DNA from: CAYXRK01 sp964467615
GTDB taxonomy: Bacteria; Hydrogenedentota; Hydrogenedentia; Hydrogenedentales; GCA-2746185
Assembly: GCA_964467615.1 (NCBI GenBank)
Contig: CAYXRK010000003.1
Location: 1-64,000, forward strand
Length of the DNA stretch: 64,000 bases
Reading direction: 5' to 3'
Below are positions 18,348-26,039 of the stretch, piece by piece. Below the pieces are notes generated by a model, which ran no database searches, was not told where the DNA came from, and saw only the letters and a list, made by a program, of their open reading frames with translations. Each line of letters begins with the position of its first letter. The stretch's first letter is position 1. The position numbers and the translations under genes were made by a program.

Positions 18348-19667
18348 TCATCCTGATTCTGGGTCTTGCGCCGCGTCCATGTTTCTTTGGGCGGTTTCGG
18401 CGGCTAGGTAGACAGAGAGCGCAGTGATGGTCGACAGGCCGATGATGTAGAGGGCAATGGGCCAGGAGCTTCCGGTGGATCTGAGCAGGCTGGTGGCGAT
18501 CAGCGGGGATAGGCCGCCGGCGATGACGGAGGCGAGTTGATAGCCGAGCGATGCGCCGCTGTAACGCACGCGCGTGTCGAAGAGCTCGGAGAAGAAACTG
18601 GCGAGCGGGCCGTACATGGCGGCGTGCGTCACGGGAAGCGCGACGATGACCGCCACGACCATCAGCGCGGCGTTTGACGTGTCGATCAGCCAGAAAAACG
18701 GGAACGCGAAGAGACCGGTGCCTATCGCGCCGAAGAGGAAGACGGGCCTGCGGCCACGATAATCGGACAGCCAGCCGTAGAAAGGAATCGTGAGGATTTC
18801 CAGAGCAGCAGCGAGAGAGACGGCGGCAAGGATGGCCGAGCGAGAGAAGCCGATATCGGGCTGCGTTGCGTACGTGAGAATGAACACGGTGTAGAGGTAG
18901 AAGGCGCCGTTTTCGGCAAGCCGCGCGCCCATCGCGAGGAGCAGGTTTTTCGGGTGTTGGCGGATCGCGTCGAGGACGGGCATTCGCGATTCGGTCCGGG
19001 CTTTCTTGATGTCGGTGAACGCGGGCGGATCCTCGATGGCCAAGCGAATGTAGAGACCGACAGCGACCAGGAACGCGCTGAGCAGGAACGCAATGCGCCA
19101 GCCCCAGGAGAGCAACGCTTCCTCGGAGAGTTGCGAGAGCAGGCCGAAGATTCCGGTCGCGAGGAGCAGGCCGACGGGCACGCCGATTTGCGGCCAGCTT
19201 CCGTAGAAACCGCGCTTGCCGTGCGGCGAATGTTCGACGGCCATGAGGACCGCGCCGCCCCATTCGCCGCCGACGCCAAAACCCTGGACGAGGCGCAGCA
19301 GGACGAGCAGTATCGGCGCCCAGACGCCGATGCTGTCGTACGTCGGAAGCAGGCCGATCAGAAACGTGGCGATACCCATGAGGAGGAGCGTAAACACCAA
19401 CATCGATTTGCGCCCGATGCGGTCGCCAAAGTGGCCGCAGACGATTCCGCCGATGGGGCGCGCGACGAACCCCACCGCGTAGGTGCCGTATGCCGCGAGT
19501 GTGGCGGTCAGGGGGTCGTACTTCGGGAAGAAGAGCGGACCGAAGACCAGCGCGCTCGCAGTCCCGTAAAGAAAAAAGTCGTACCATTCGATCGCGCTGC
19601 CGACGAAGCTGGCGATGGCGACTTTGCGAATGGAGTTGCCGGCCGGGGTGGAAGTGTCGCTAGCCAT
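18348..19667 (-). CDS. MFS transporter, metabolite:H+ symporter (MHS) type
   Basis: The ATG at 19665-19667 gives 439 residues with about twelve membrane segments. The N-terminus ASFVGSAIEWYDFFLYG, the loop 2-3 motif GHFGDRIGRKSML and RLVQGFGVGGEWGGAVLMAVE are hallmarks of the MHS group, which includes the ProP, KgtP, shikimate and citrate symporters. The substrate cannot be read from the sequence. GTG at 19673 is an alternative start two codons upstream. The orphan HicB-like gene lies 19 nt upstream on the same strand. Confidence 0.9.
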   Translation of the reverse strand: MASDTSTPAGNSIRKVAIASFVGSAIEWYDFFLYGTASALVFGPLFFPKYDPLTATLAAYGTYAVGFVARPIGGIVCGHFGDRIGRKSMLVFTLLLMGIATFLIGLLPTYDSIGVWAPILLVLLRLVQGFGVGGEWGGAVLMAVEHSPHGKRGFYGSWPQIGVPVGLLLATGIFGLLSQLSEEALLSWGWRIAFLLSAFLVAVGLYIRLAIEDPPAFTDIKKARTESRMPVLDAIRQHPKNLLLAMGARLAENGAFYLYTVFILTYATQPDIGFSRSAILAAVSLAAALEILTIPFYGWLSDYRGRRPVFLFGAIGTGLFAFPFFWLIDTSNAALMVVAVIVALPVTHAAMYGPLASFFSELFDTRVRYSGASLGYQLASVIAGGLSPLIATSLLRSTGSSWPIALYIIGLSTITALSVYLAAETAQRNMDAAQDPESG

Positions 19668-19686
19668 TTTCACCCAACCTGGTTGC

Positions 19687-19881
19687 CTAGACTATCCCGC
19701 GATCTCGTAAGAAGCGGTCCCGTTCCCCGAGGTCTACTTGGGTGGCGAGATCAACTTCAATCGCCTCTTCCAAATTGGCGAGTGCTTCATCCACGGTGTC
19801 GCCGCAACTCGCAGTGTCGAGTTCTTCGCATACCGCCGAGTACTGTCCGTCTTCCGCCTTGATGTTGTACGTGAGCGTCAT
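19687..19881 (-). CDS. Orphan HicB-like antitoxin-fold protein
   Basis: The 64-residue product (start ATG 19881; another in-frame ATG at 19926) shows the partial RNase-H-like HicB/UPF0150 fold: MTLTYNIKAEDGQYSAVC, then GDTVDEALANLEEAIEVDL and the ending ERDRFLRDRGIV seen in many stand-alone members. No HicA toxin (a small double-stranded-RNA-binding-fold protein) lies beside it, and there is no C-terminal DNA-binding domain. It may be a solitary regulatory protein rather than a working toxin-antitoxin module. Confidence 0.75.
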   Translation of the reverse strand: MTLTYNIKAEDGQYSAVCEELDTASCGDTVDEALANLEEAIEVDLATQVDLGERDRFLRDRGIV

Positions 19882-19993
19882 CGACGGTGTCGCATCGCAT
19901 GCTCGCCTCGTGCGAATCGTTTTCATCGGGTCAGTGTACAGGACGACCGAAAATGATCGTAGGCCCTTCCGATCCTCCAATACCTCGCACTTC

Positions 19994-21436
19994 TCACGTT
20001 ACGCCAGACGGTGCAACCGCGGGACGTCCCTCGAAGCGCGCGACGATGGCCGCGCCGATGCTATCGCCCATAACGTTGACGGTCGTGCGGCACATGTCCA
20101 ACACGCGGTCCACGCCGAGGATTAAGCCGAGCGCCTCGAGGGGCAGGCCGACGGCGTCATAGATGAGGCCCATCATCGCGATGCTGCCGCCGGGAATGCC
20201 GGCGGTCCCGATGGAAATCACAATCGACATGACGAAGATGGTGAGTTGTTGCGTCGTCGTCATGTCGATTCCCAGGACCTCGGCGACGAAGAGCGTGGCG
20301 ACCGCCGTATAGAGCGCCGTGCCGTCCATGTTTGCAGTCGCGCCGATGGGTAGAACGAACTGGACGATGCCGCGATCCACGCCGAGGCGTTCGACCGCGC
20401 AACGGATGTTGATCGGCAATGCGGCGTTGCTCGAAGAGGTCGTGAACGCGACTTGCATGGCGGGGGCCATCGCGCGAACGTAACGGGCCGGCGATATTCC
20501 GGCGACGAGGCCGACCATGACGAATATCAAGAAGCCCGCATGCACGACCAAGCCGAGGACCACCGTGATCACATAGACGGAGAGGCTTTGCAAGTACTCG
20601 AAGCCCAAGGTCGCGATGGCGTGGGCCATCAACGCGAACACGCCAAGCGGCGCAAGATTCATGATCCACATGATGATCGTGATCAACGCACCGTCCGCCG
20701 CTTGGAGCGCTTTGATCGCGCTTTCCGATCGCTCGCCGATCGCCCCGAGCCCCGCGCCGAGCAGCAACGCCAGCGTGATGATCGCAAGAATCGGCGCCTT
20801 GTCCGTATCAGTCACCATGATCGGATTCTGAAAGATTTGCGGGAGTATTTCTTTCTGGATTTTCATCCCCGCGGACAACGCCGGCGCTTCCTTCGCTTCC
20901 GGAGCGTCGCCCTCCGCGGCCTTCTCCGCTAGATATTGGTCGCCGACGGATTGCATGCCCCTGCCAGGGTGAATCACGTTGAAGAACATCATCCCGATGA
21001 ACACGGCGACACTCGTCGAGGTGAGAAAGAACGCCGTGACCTTGAGACCTACGGAGCCGAGTTTTCGCACGTCCCCCAGGCCTGCCGCGCCGAGCAGCAC
21101 TGAGACGAACACCAGCGGCACGATCACCATCTTCAGCGGCAACAGGAACAGTTGGCCGAATACGCCGAGGTAGTCGGTCACCACGACAAGCCGGCCCGCT
21201 ACCGCAAGGCCCCAGCCCGCCGCGATGCCCAGCACCATCGCGATGAAAATTTGCGCGGGCAGGCCGAATCGGCCAGGTAGAACCAGTCCGAACAGCACCA
21301 GCGCCGCGAACACAGCGGCGGAATCCGTCACGAGCGGGCCCGCGTCAAGCGATTCGTTATCGACGAATTGACACGCCCCCACGAGTACGAACGCGAAAGC
21401 CGCGAACGCTGCGAGGATTCCCGGGGAGAAATTCAT
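19994..21436 (-). CDS. Dicarboxylate/amino acid:cation symporter (DctA/GltP family)
   Basis: This is an elevator-type secondary transporter taking up dicarboxylates or acidic/neutral amino acids with Na+ or H+. The Ser-rich hairpin AFTTSSSNAALPINI, the TM7 motif GATANMDGTALY and the HP2/TM8 region GIPGGSIAMMG, with LGVDRVLDMCRTTVNVMGD, are all present. The 480-residue length from ATG 21436 is slightly above the family average because of an extra N-terminal membrane region and an acidic insertion (EGDAPEAKEAP, about residues 180-190). TTG 21463 would be an alternative start overlapping the small upstream gene. The gene follows a 34-residue TM protein by 16 nt. Confidence 0.92.
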   Translation of the reverse strand: MNFSPGILAAFAAFAFVLVGACQFVDNESLDAGPLVTDSAAVFAALVLFGLVLPGRFGLPAQIFIAMVLGIAAGWGLAVAGRLVVVTDYLGVFGQLFLLPLKMVIVPLVFVSVLLGAAGLGDVRKLGSVGLKVTAFFLTSTSVAVFIGMMFFNVIHPGRGMQSVGDQYLAEKAAEGDAPEAKEAPALSAGMKIQKEILPQIFQNPIMVTDTDKAPILAIITLALLLGAGLGAIGERSESAIKALQAADGALITIIMWIMNLAPLGVFALMAHAIATLGFEYLQSLSVYVITVVLGLVVHAGFLIFVMVGLVAGISPARYVRAMAPAMQVAFTTSSSNAALPINIRCAVERLGVDRGIVQFVLPIGATANMDGTALYTAVATLFVAEVLGIDMTTTQQLTIFVMSIVISIGTAGIPGGSIAMMGLIYDAVGLPLEALGLILGVDRVLDMCRTTVNVMGDSIGAAIVARFEGRPAVAPSGVT

Positions 21437-21452
21437 CTTCGGAACGTAGCGG

Positions 21453-21557
21453 CTAACCGACAATCTTGATGACGATGAAGCCGATCACGAACGGCGCGAG
21501 GACCGCCAGCCACATTTTGTGTTCGAGTAGGAACTGGGTGATTCCCTGTATGTCCAT
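21453..21557 (-). CDS. 34-residue single-TM protein ahead of the symporter
   Basis: The ORF starts at ATG 21557 with GAGGA 7 nt upstream and encodes a short amphipathic start (MDIQGITQFLLEHK) followed by one membrane segment (MWLAVLAPFVIGFIVIKIVG). It ends 16 nt before the DctA-like ATG, on the same strand. A 6-bp hairpin with a TTCG loop (21568-21583) touches its ribosome binding site. Small single-TM subunits accompany some symporters (for example MetS-type and SSS-family accessory proteins), so a partner role for the DctA-like transporter is inferred. Confidence 0.6.
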   Translation of the reverse strand: MDIQGITQFLLEHKMWLAVLAPFVIGFIVIKIVG

Positions 21558-21711
21558 CGAACGATCCTCGGAATTCGTTCCGAATCTAACATAGGCCAGG
21601 GTGCGTTGCAATGAGGGGTGATTTCGCCTTCGAATTCGTCCGGCCAAAGCATCGCGCGATTTCTCGACGGGGTGAGGTCGTGTTAGATTGGGCGGAATTT
21701 GGAGATCCGTT

Positions 21712-23010
21712 GTGTCAGGCGGTTTTCACACGCTCGACGAATATTTCCGCGCGCGGCCCGAACGCGATCACGCGATTCGCGAGTGCTACGTGGGCGAGGA
21801 GGCCGCCGCGCGGCTTGGCCGTTTCGCGCGGGACGAGTTGGGACATCAGGCGCTTGTCGTGTGCGATGAAAATACGTTCGCGGCGGGTGGCGAGCAGGTG
21901 CTGGCTGCGCTGCGCGACGCCGGTAAGACGTATGACCTTCGACGATTTGGCGCTGCGCCGATTGACGCGACCGTTGAACTCGGCGACGAAGTCGCAGCGG
22001 CGGGCCACCAATCCGATTTCTTCGCTGCGATTGGTTCGGGATCGATTTGCGATCTCGCGAAACACGCGGGCCACAAACTCGGCAAACCTGTGGTCCTCTA
22101 CGCGACGGCGGCGTCGATGAACGGCTACACCTCCGGTATCGTCGCGGTCAAAGTGCGCGGGCTGAAACGCACGATCCCCTGCGCGCCGGCCGTTGGCGTG
22201 TTCGCGGACCCTCGCGCCGCCGCGACCGCGCCGCGACGCATGGTGGCCGCGGGGATCGCGGACTACTTGTCCAAAGCGTCGAGCGCGACGGACTGGCGCG
22301 TCGGCCACGCGCTGCGCGGCGGATTCTTCTCGGATGAACCGCGCCGCCTATTCGAAGGCACGCAGGAGCGCGTGCTGTGCGCCGCGCAACGGATTGGCCG
22401 CGGCGAAATCGAGGCCTACGCCACGGTGCTCGACGCGCTGATGCTATCGGGATACTCGATGGTCATCGCGGGGTCGTCCTCGCCCGCGTCCGGCGGCGAG
22501 CACCTCATCTCGCACTACGTGGACATGAAGTCGGCCCTGTACGGCACGCCGCACGACTTGCACGGGACGCAGGTGGGCGTGGCGACGTTGCACTGTCTTC
22601 GGCTTTGGGAGCGCATCCTGGCGCTCGACGCGGCGGATATTGACGTGGACGCATGTCTCGCCGCGCAACCGTCGGAGGAACAAATCGACCATTGGATTGA
22701 CGAGGACTGGGGCGGCGAGGTGTCGCAAGAGGTCCGCGCGCAATGGCGCGAGAAACGGTTAGCGCCCGAGGCGATGCGCGCGGAAATCGAGTTGTTTCGA
22801 CGGCAACTGTCCGCCAACCGGGAGGCATGGGGCAAGGACTTGTTGCCGTCGACTGCGGTGGAGAAGGCGATTGCCGGTGCGGGCGGCCCCGTGACCCCCG
22901 AGGTGATGCACGCGCCGCTCGACGTCTACACCAAGGCCCTCGAGCGCGCCCGCTTCATCCGCAACCGGTTCACGGTGTTGGACCTGGCCGCGGAACTTAC
23001 CCTGCGATAA
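21712..23010 (+). CDS. sn-Glycerol-1-phosphate dehydrogenase family (AraM/EgsA-like)
   Basis: G1P dehydrogenases reduce dihydroxyacetone phosphate to sn-glycerol-1-phosphate, the archaeal-type lipid backbone; bacterial AraM homologues do the same for other lipids. The 432-residue protein has the NAD-binding GSGSICDLAKHAG, the conserved ATAASMNGYTS, GIADYLSKASSATDWR with a metal-ligand Asp, SGGEHLISHY with a ligand His, and PHDLHGTQVGV with the second ligand His. GTG 21712 is preferred because GGAG (21701-21704) lies 7 nt upstream; the frame is open to TTG 21688. An extended -10 TGTTAGATT lies at 21681-21689. It precedes the lipid A cluster by 92 nt. Confidence 0.87.
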   Translation: MSGGFHTLDEYFRARPERDHAIRECYVGEEAAARLGRFARDELGHQALVVCDENTFAAGGEQVLAALRDAGKTYDLRRFGAAPIDATVELGDEVAAAGHQSDFFAAIGSGSICDLAKHAGHKLGKPVVLYATAASMNGYTSGIVAVKVRGLKRTIPCAPAVGVFADPRAAATAPRRMVAAGIADYLSKASSATDWRVGHALRGGFFSDEPRRLFEGTQERVLCAAQRIGRGEIEAYATVLDALMLSGYSMVIAGSSSPASGGEHLISHYVDMKSALYGTPHDLHGTQVGVATLHCLRLWERILALDAADIDVDACLAAQPSEEQIDHWIDEDWGGEVSQEVRAQWREKRLAPEAMRAEIELFRRQLSANREAWGKDLLPSTAVEKAIAGAGGPVTPEVMHAPLDVYTKALERARFIRNRFTVLDLAAELTLR

Positions 23011-23102
23011 CGATGGGCGGGTTGCGCGGTCCTCGATGCGTCGTGTTTAATTCGCATCGTGCGGGATCCATCCGCGCTTGTATCGCGACGACTATACTGC
23101 GC

Positions 23103-23891
23103 ATGAAAATCCATCCGACCGCCATTGTCCATCCCAACGCCGAATTGGCGGATGACGTCGAAGTGCAGGCGTATTCGATCATAGGGCCGCACGTGAAAAT
23201 AGGGCCGGGGAGCGTGGTCGGGCCGCATTGCGTGGTGGATGGGCGGACGGTGCTCGGCGCGCGGAACCTGATTTACAGCGGCGCGCAAATCGGGGTCGTG
23301 TCGCAGGACAAAAAGCACCGGGGGAGCTTCGTCGGACGGACGCACATCGGCGACGAGAACATCTTCCGCGAGCACGTGACGATCAGCGCGAGCACGATTT
23401 CATCGGAGGAAGACGACCACCGGGCGACGACGATCGGCAACGATTGCATGTTCATGGCCAACAGCCACGTCGGGCACGACAGCCACGTCGGCAACAGCGT
23501 GATCATGGCGAACAGCGTGGCGCTGGCGGGCCACGTGGACGTACACGACTTTGCGAACATCGGCGGGCTTTGCGGCGTTCATCAAGAGTGCGTCGTCGGG
23601 ACGATGGCGTTTGTCGGCGGGCTGACGCGCGTCTCGAAAGACCCGCCGCCGTATATGATCGTGGAAGGCAACCCGCCCCGTTGCGGCGGGCCGAACCAAA
23701 TCGGGCTGAAGCGACGCGGTCTCGATGAGGCCGCGCGCGATCGCGTCAAGACGATGTACAAGCTCATGTGGTGGTCGAAACTGAACACCACGCAGGCGCT
23801 TCAGGAGATCGAACGTTCGGTCGATCAAAGCATCGAGCGCGAGACATTCGTGAGTTTCGTGCGCGGATCCGTCCGCGGAATCATCAAGTAG
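23103..23891 (+). CDS. lpxA: UDP-N-acetylglucosamine acyltransferase LpxA
   Basis: LpxA transfers a 3-hydroxyacyl chain from ACP to the 3-position of UDP-GlcNAc, the first step of lipid A synthesis, in the cytoplasm. The 262-residue protein has the left-handed beta-helix hexapeptide repeats (IHPTAIVHPNAELADDVEVQ and so on), the catalytic His in CMFMANSHVGHDSHVG, and the C-terminal helical region. The length equals that of E. coli LpxA. ATG 23103 follows a TATACT (23093-23098) by only 4 nt. The frame is open upstream into the dehydrogenase gene, but that part is shadow. It leads a lpxA-Gfo-lpxB-polA series. Confidence 0.95.
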   Translation: MKIHPTAIVHPNAELADDVEVQAYSIIGPHVKIGPGSVVGPHCVVDGRTVLGARNLIYSGAQIGVVSQDKKHRGSFVGRTHIGDENIFREHVTISASTISSEEDDHRATTIGNDCMFMANSHVGHDSHVGNSVIMANSVALAGHVDVHDFANIGGLCGVHQECVVGTMAFVGGLTRVSKDPPPYMIVEGNPPRCGGPNQIGLKRRGLDEAARDRVKTMYKLMWWSKLNTTQALQEIERSVDQSIERETFVSFVRGSVRGIIK

Positions 23892-23924
23892 CGCGATCCG
23901 GTTTCCTATCTCCGCGGCTGGATT

Positions 23925-24917
23925 GTGAGGTCGCTATGCAGAGTCCAAATTCCAGTGGATGACCATTCGAAAGTCCGTGTTGGTGTCATCGGCGTCGGCC
24001 ATCTCGGCTCGCACCATGCCCGGCTGTACGCCGCCGCGGGCAACGTCGACTTAGTCGGGGTTTTCGACACGGATTCCGCGCGCGCCGCAGACGCCGCGGA
24101 GCGCTTCAGTACGCGCGCTTTTGATTCGCTTGATGCGCTTCTGGCGGAGCGTCCCGATGCCGTTTCCGTAGCGGTCCCAACGCTCGCGCATCACGACGTG
24201 ACGCTGGCGGCGCTCGAGGCGGGGGCGGACGTGTTGGTTGAGAAGCCGATAGCGGCGAATGGCGCGGAGGGATCGGCGATGGTCGAGGCGGCGCGGGCGC
24301 GCGGCAGGGTGCTGCAAGTCGGGCACGTCGAGCGGTTCAACGGCGCGGTGATGGCGCTGATGGAATCCATCAGCGGACCACGGTTCATCGAGTGCCATCG
24401 CCTCAGCCCCTACCCGAACCGTGGACACGACGTCAGCGTGGTACATGACCTGATGATTCACGATCTCGATATTGTGCTGGCGTTGGCCGGCCACGAGATC
24501 GAGTCGATCGACGCGATCGGCGTCGCCGTGTTCTCGGAGGCGGAGGACATCGCCAACGCACGGATACGGTTCCGGTCGGGGTGCGTGGCGAACTTGACGG
24601 CGAGCCGGGTGTCCGTCGAGCGGATGCGGAAAATCCGTATCTTTGAGCCGAACGCCTACGTCTCGACCGACTATTCCGCGCAGGAAGTGCTGGTGTATCG
24701 GAAAAAGCCTGGGCCGTTGCCCGAGGGAGCGTCGCCGATGGAGGCGATTACCATCGAGCCGCTCGAGGTGGTTAGGGAGGAGCCGCTGAAGTTGGAGATC
24801 GAGGCGTTCCTCGAATGCGTGCGGACGCGGAGCACGCCGCGCGTTTCGGGCGAGGACGGCCTGCGCGCGTTGCGGCTCGCGGAAGATTTGATCGCATTCA
24901 TGCGCGCGCGGACGTGA
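23925..24917 (+). CDS. Gfo/Idh/MocA oxidoreductase between lpxA and lpxB
   Basis: The protein has the Rossmann motif VGVIGVGHLGSHHARLY, the EKP signature (VLVEKPIAAN) and a C-terminal Gfo/Idh/MocA domain with HDLMIHDLDIVLAL. Length is 330 residues from GTG 23925, or 320 from GTG 23955. Sitting between lpxA and lpxB it probably acts on a nucleotide sugar. Characterised GnnA enzymes of this family oxidise UDP-GlcNAc at C3 for the 2,3-diamino form of lipid A, and their genes lie beside lpxA. However, GnnA requires the transaminase GnnB, which is not in the window, so the GnnA role is only a hypothesis. Confidence 0.85.
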   Translation: MRSLCRVQIPVDDHSKVRVGVIGVGHLGSHHARLYAAAGNVDLVGVFDTDSARAADAAERFSTRAFDSLDALLAERPDAVSVAVPTLAHHDVTLAALEAGADVLVEKPIAANGAEGSAMVEAARARGRVLQVGHVERFNGAVMALMESISGPRFIECHRLSPYPNRGHDVSVVHDLMIHDLDIVLALAGHEIESIDAIGVAVFSEAEDIANARIRFRSGCVANLTASRVSVERMRKIRIFEPNAYVSTDYSAQEVLVYRKKPGPLPEGASPMEAITIEPLEVVREEPLKLEIEAFLECVRTRSTPRVSGEDGLRALRLAEDLIAFMRART

Positions 24918-24926
24918 CCCCCTGTC

Positions 24927-26036
24927 ATGGCCAAGACTGTTTTCCTGGTTGCGGGCGAATCGTCGGGCGACGTGCATGGATCGAATTTGATCCGGGCGCT
25001 GCGGGGGTTGGATTCGTCGCTCGAATTCGAGGGGCTGGGCGGGCAGCGCATGGCAGCGGCGGGGATGCGGCTGCGGCACGATCTCGCCGGGCGCGCGATC
25101 ATGGGATTCACGGAAGTCGTGCGCTCGTTTGGATTCATTCGTACCCTGTTCAACGAGACCATTACCCACTTGGAAGCACATCGTCCCGATGTTCTGGTGC
25201 TTATCGACTATCCCGGTTTCAATATGCGCCTCGGACGCCGCGCAAAGGCGCTGGGGATTCCGGTCGTCTATTACATCAGCCCGCAGGTCTGGGCTTGGAA
25301 AAAAGGCCGCGTGCGCACGTTAGCGTCCTTCGTCGACAAGATGCTCGTTATCTTGCCCTTCGAGGAAGTCATCTACCGCGAGGCGAATGTGCCCTGCGCG
25401 TACGTGGGCCATCCGTTGCTGGATCATGTAAGCGATTGGTTTCCGCGAACGAAAATCGAAGGCGATCCCGTGATCGGCCTGTTGCCGGGAAGCCGAGAGC
25501 AGGAGATTCGGCGGATACTTCCGCCGATGATCGAAACGGCGAAGGGAATCCGCGAGAAATATCCCCGCGCTAAATTCGTCACGGCGTGTGTGGACAAGCA
25601 ACGTGAGGAACAGATTCGGGCACTGGCCGGCGATTTTCCCGTCGAGACGCACGTGGGCGGAATGTACGATGTACTCGGCCCGGCACGGTTCTGCATGGTC
25701 GCGTCGGGCACGGCGACGGTCGAGGCCGCGCTATTCGGCGTGCCGTTCGTTATTCTCTATCGGGTGACGCCCGTGACGTATTGGATGGCGCGCATGCTGG
25801 TGGATATCGAGCACATCGGCATGGTAAACATCCTTGCGGGCAAACGGCTCGTTCCGGAGTTTGTCCAGGGGCGGGCGGCCGCGCGCGAAATTCTACCCAC
25901 CGCGCTTACGTTGATCGACGAATCGCCCGAACGCCGCGCGATGATCGGCGGCCTTGCGGCGGTCCGCGAGGTCCTCGGCGGACCGGGCGCATCCGAGCGG
26001 GCGGCACGGGAAATTCTCACGGTGATTAATCGCTGA
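24927..26036 (+). CDS. lpxB: Lipid-A-disaccharide synthase LpxB
   Basis: LpxB condenses UDP-2,3-diacylglucosamine with lipid X to form the beta-1,6-linked lipid A disaccharide. This 369-residue GT19 glycosyltransferase shows the start LVAGESSGDVHGSNLI, the motif VLIDYPGFNMRLGR, the conserved YYISPQVWAWKKGR, GLLPGSREQEI and the nucleotide-sugar site VASGTATVEAALFGVPFVI. It begins 9 nt after the oxidoreductase gene and ends 3 nt before polA, indicating a common transcript. Confidence 0.95.
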   Translation: MAKTVFLVAGESSGDVHGSNLIRALRGLDSSLEFEGLGGQRMAAAGMRLRHDLAGRAIMGFTEVVRSFGFIRTLFNETITHLEAHRPDVLVLIDYPGFNMRLGRRAKALGIPVVYYISPQVWAWKKGRVRTLASFVDKMLVILPFEEVIYREANVPCAYVGHPLLDHVSDWFPRTKIEGDPVIGLLPGSREQEIRRILPPMIETAKGIREKYPRAKFVTACVDKQREEQIRALAGDFPVETHVGGMYDVLGPARFCMVASGTATVEAALFGVPFVILYRVTPVTYWMARMLVDIEHIGMVNILAGKRLVPEFVQGRAAAREILPTALTLIDESPERRAMIGGLAAVREVLGGPGASERAAREILTVINR

Positions 26037-26039
26037 CGC

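Noticed and set aside
18340..19587. 415-residue minus-strand frame inside the MFS gene
   Set aside because: Frame-shifted shadow of the MHS transporter; Arg-rich with no membrane segments.
19687..19993. HicAB toxin-antitoxin module
   Set aside because: Only the HicB-like half is present; no small HicA-like ORF on either side.
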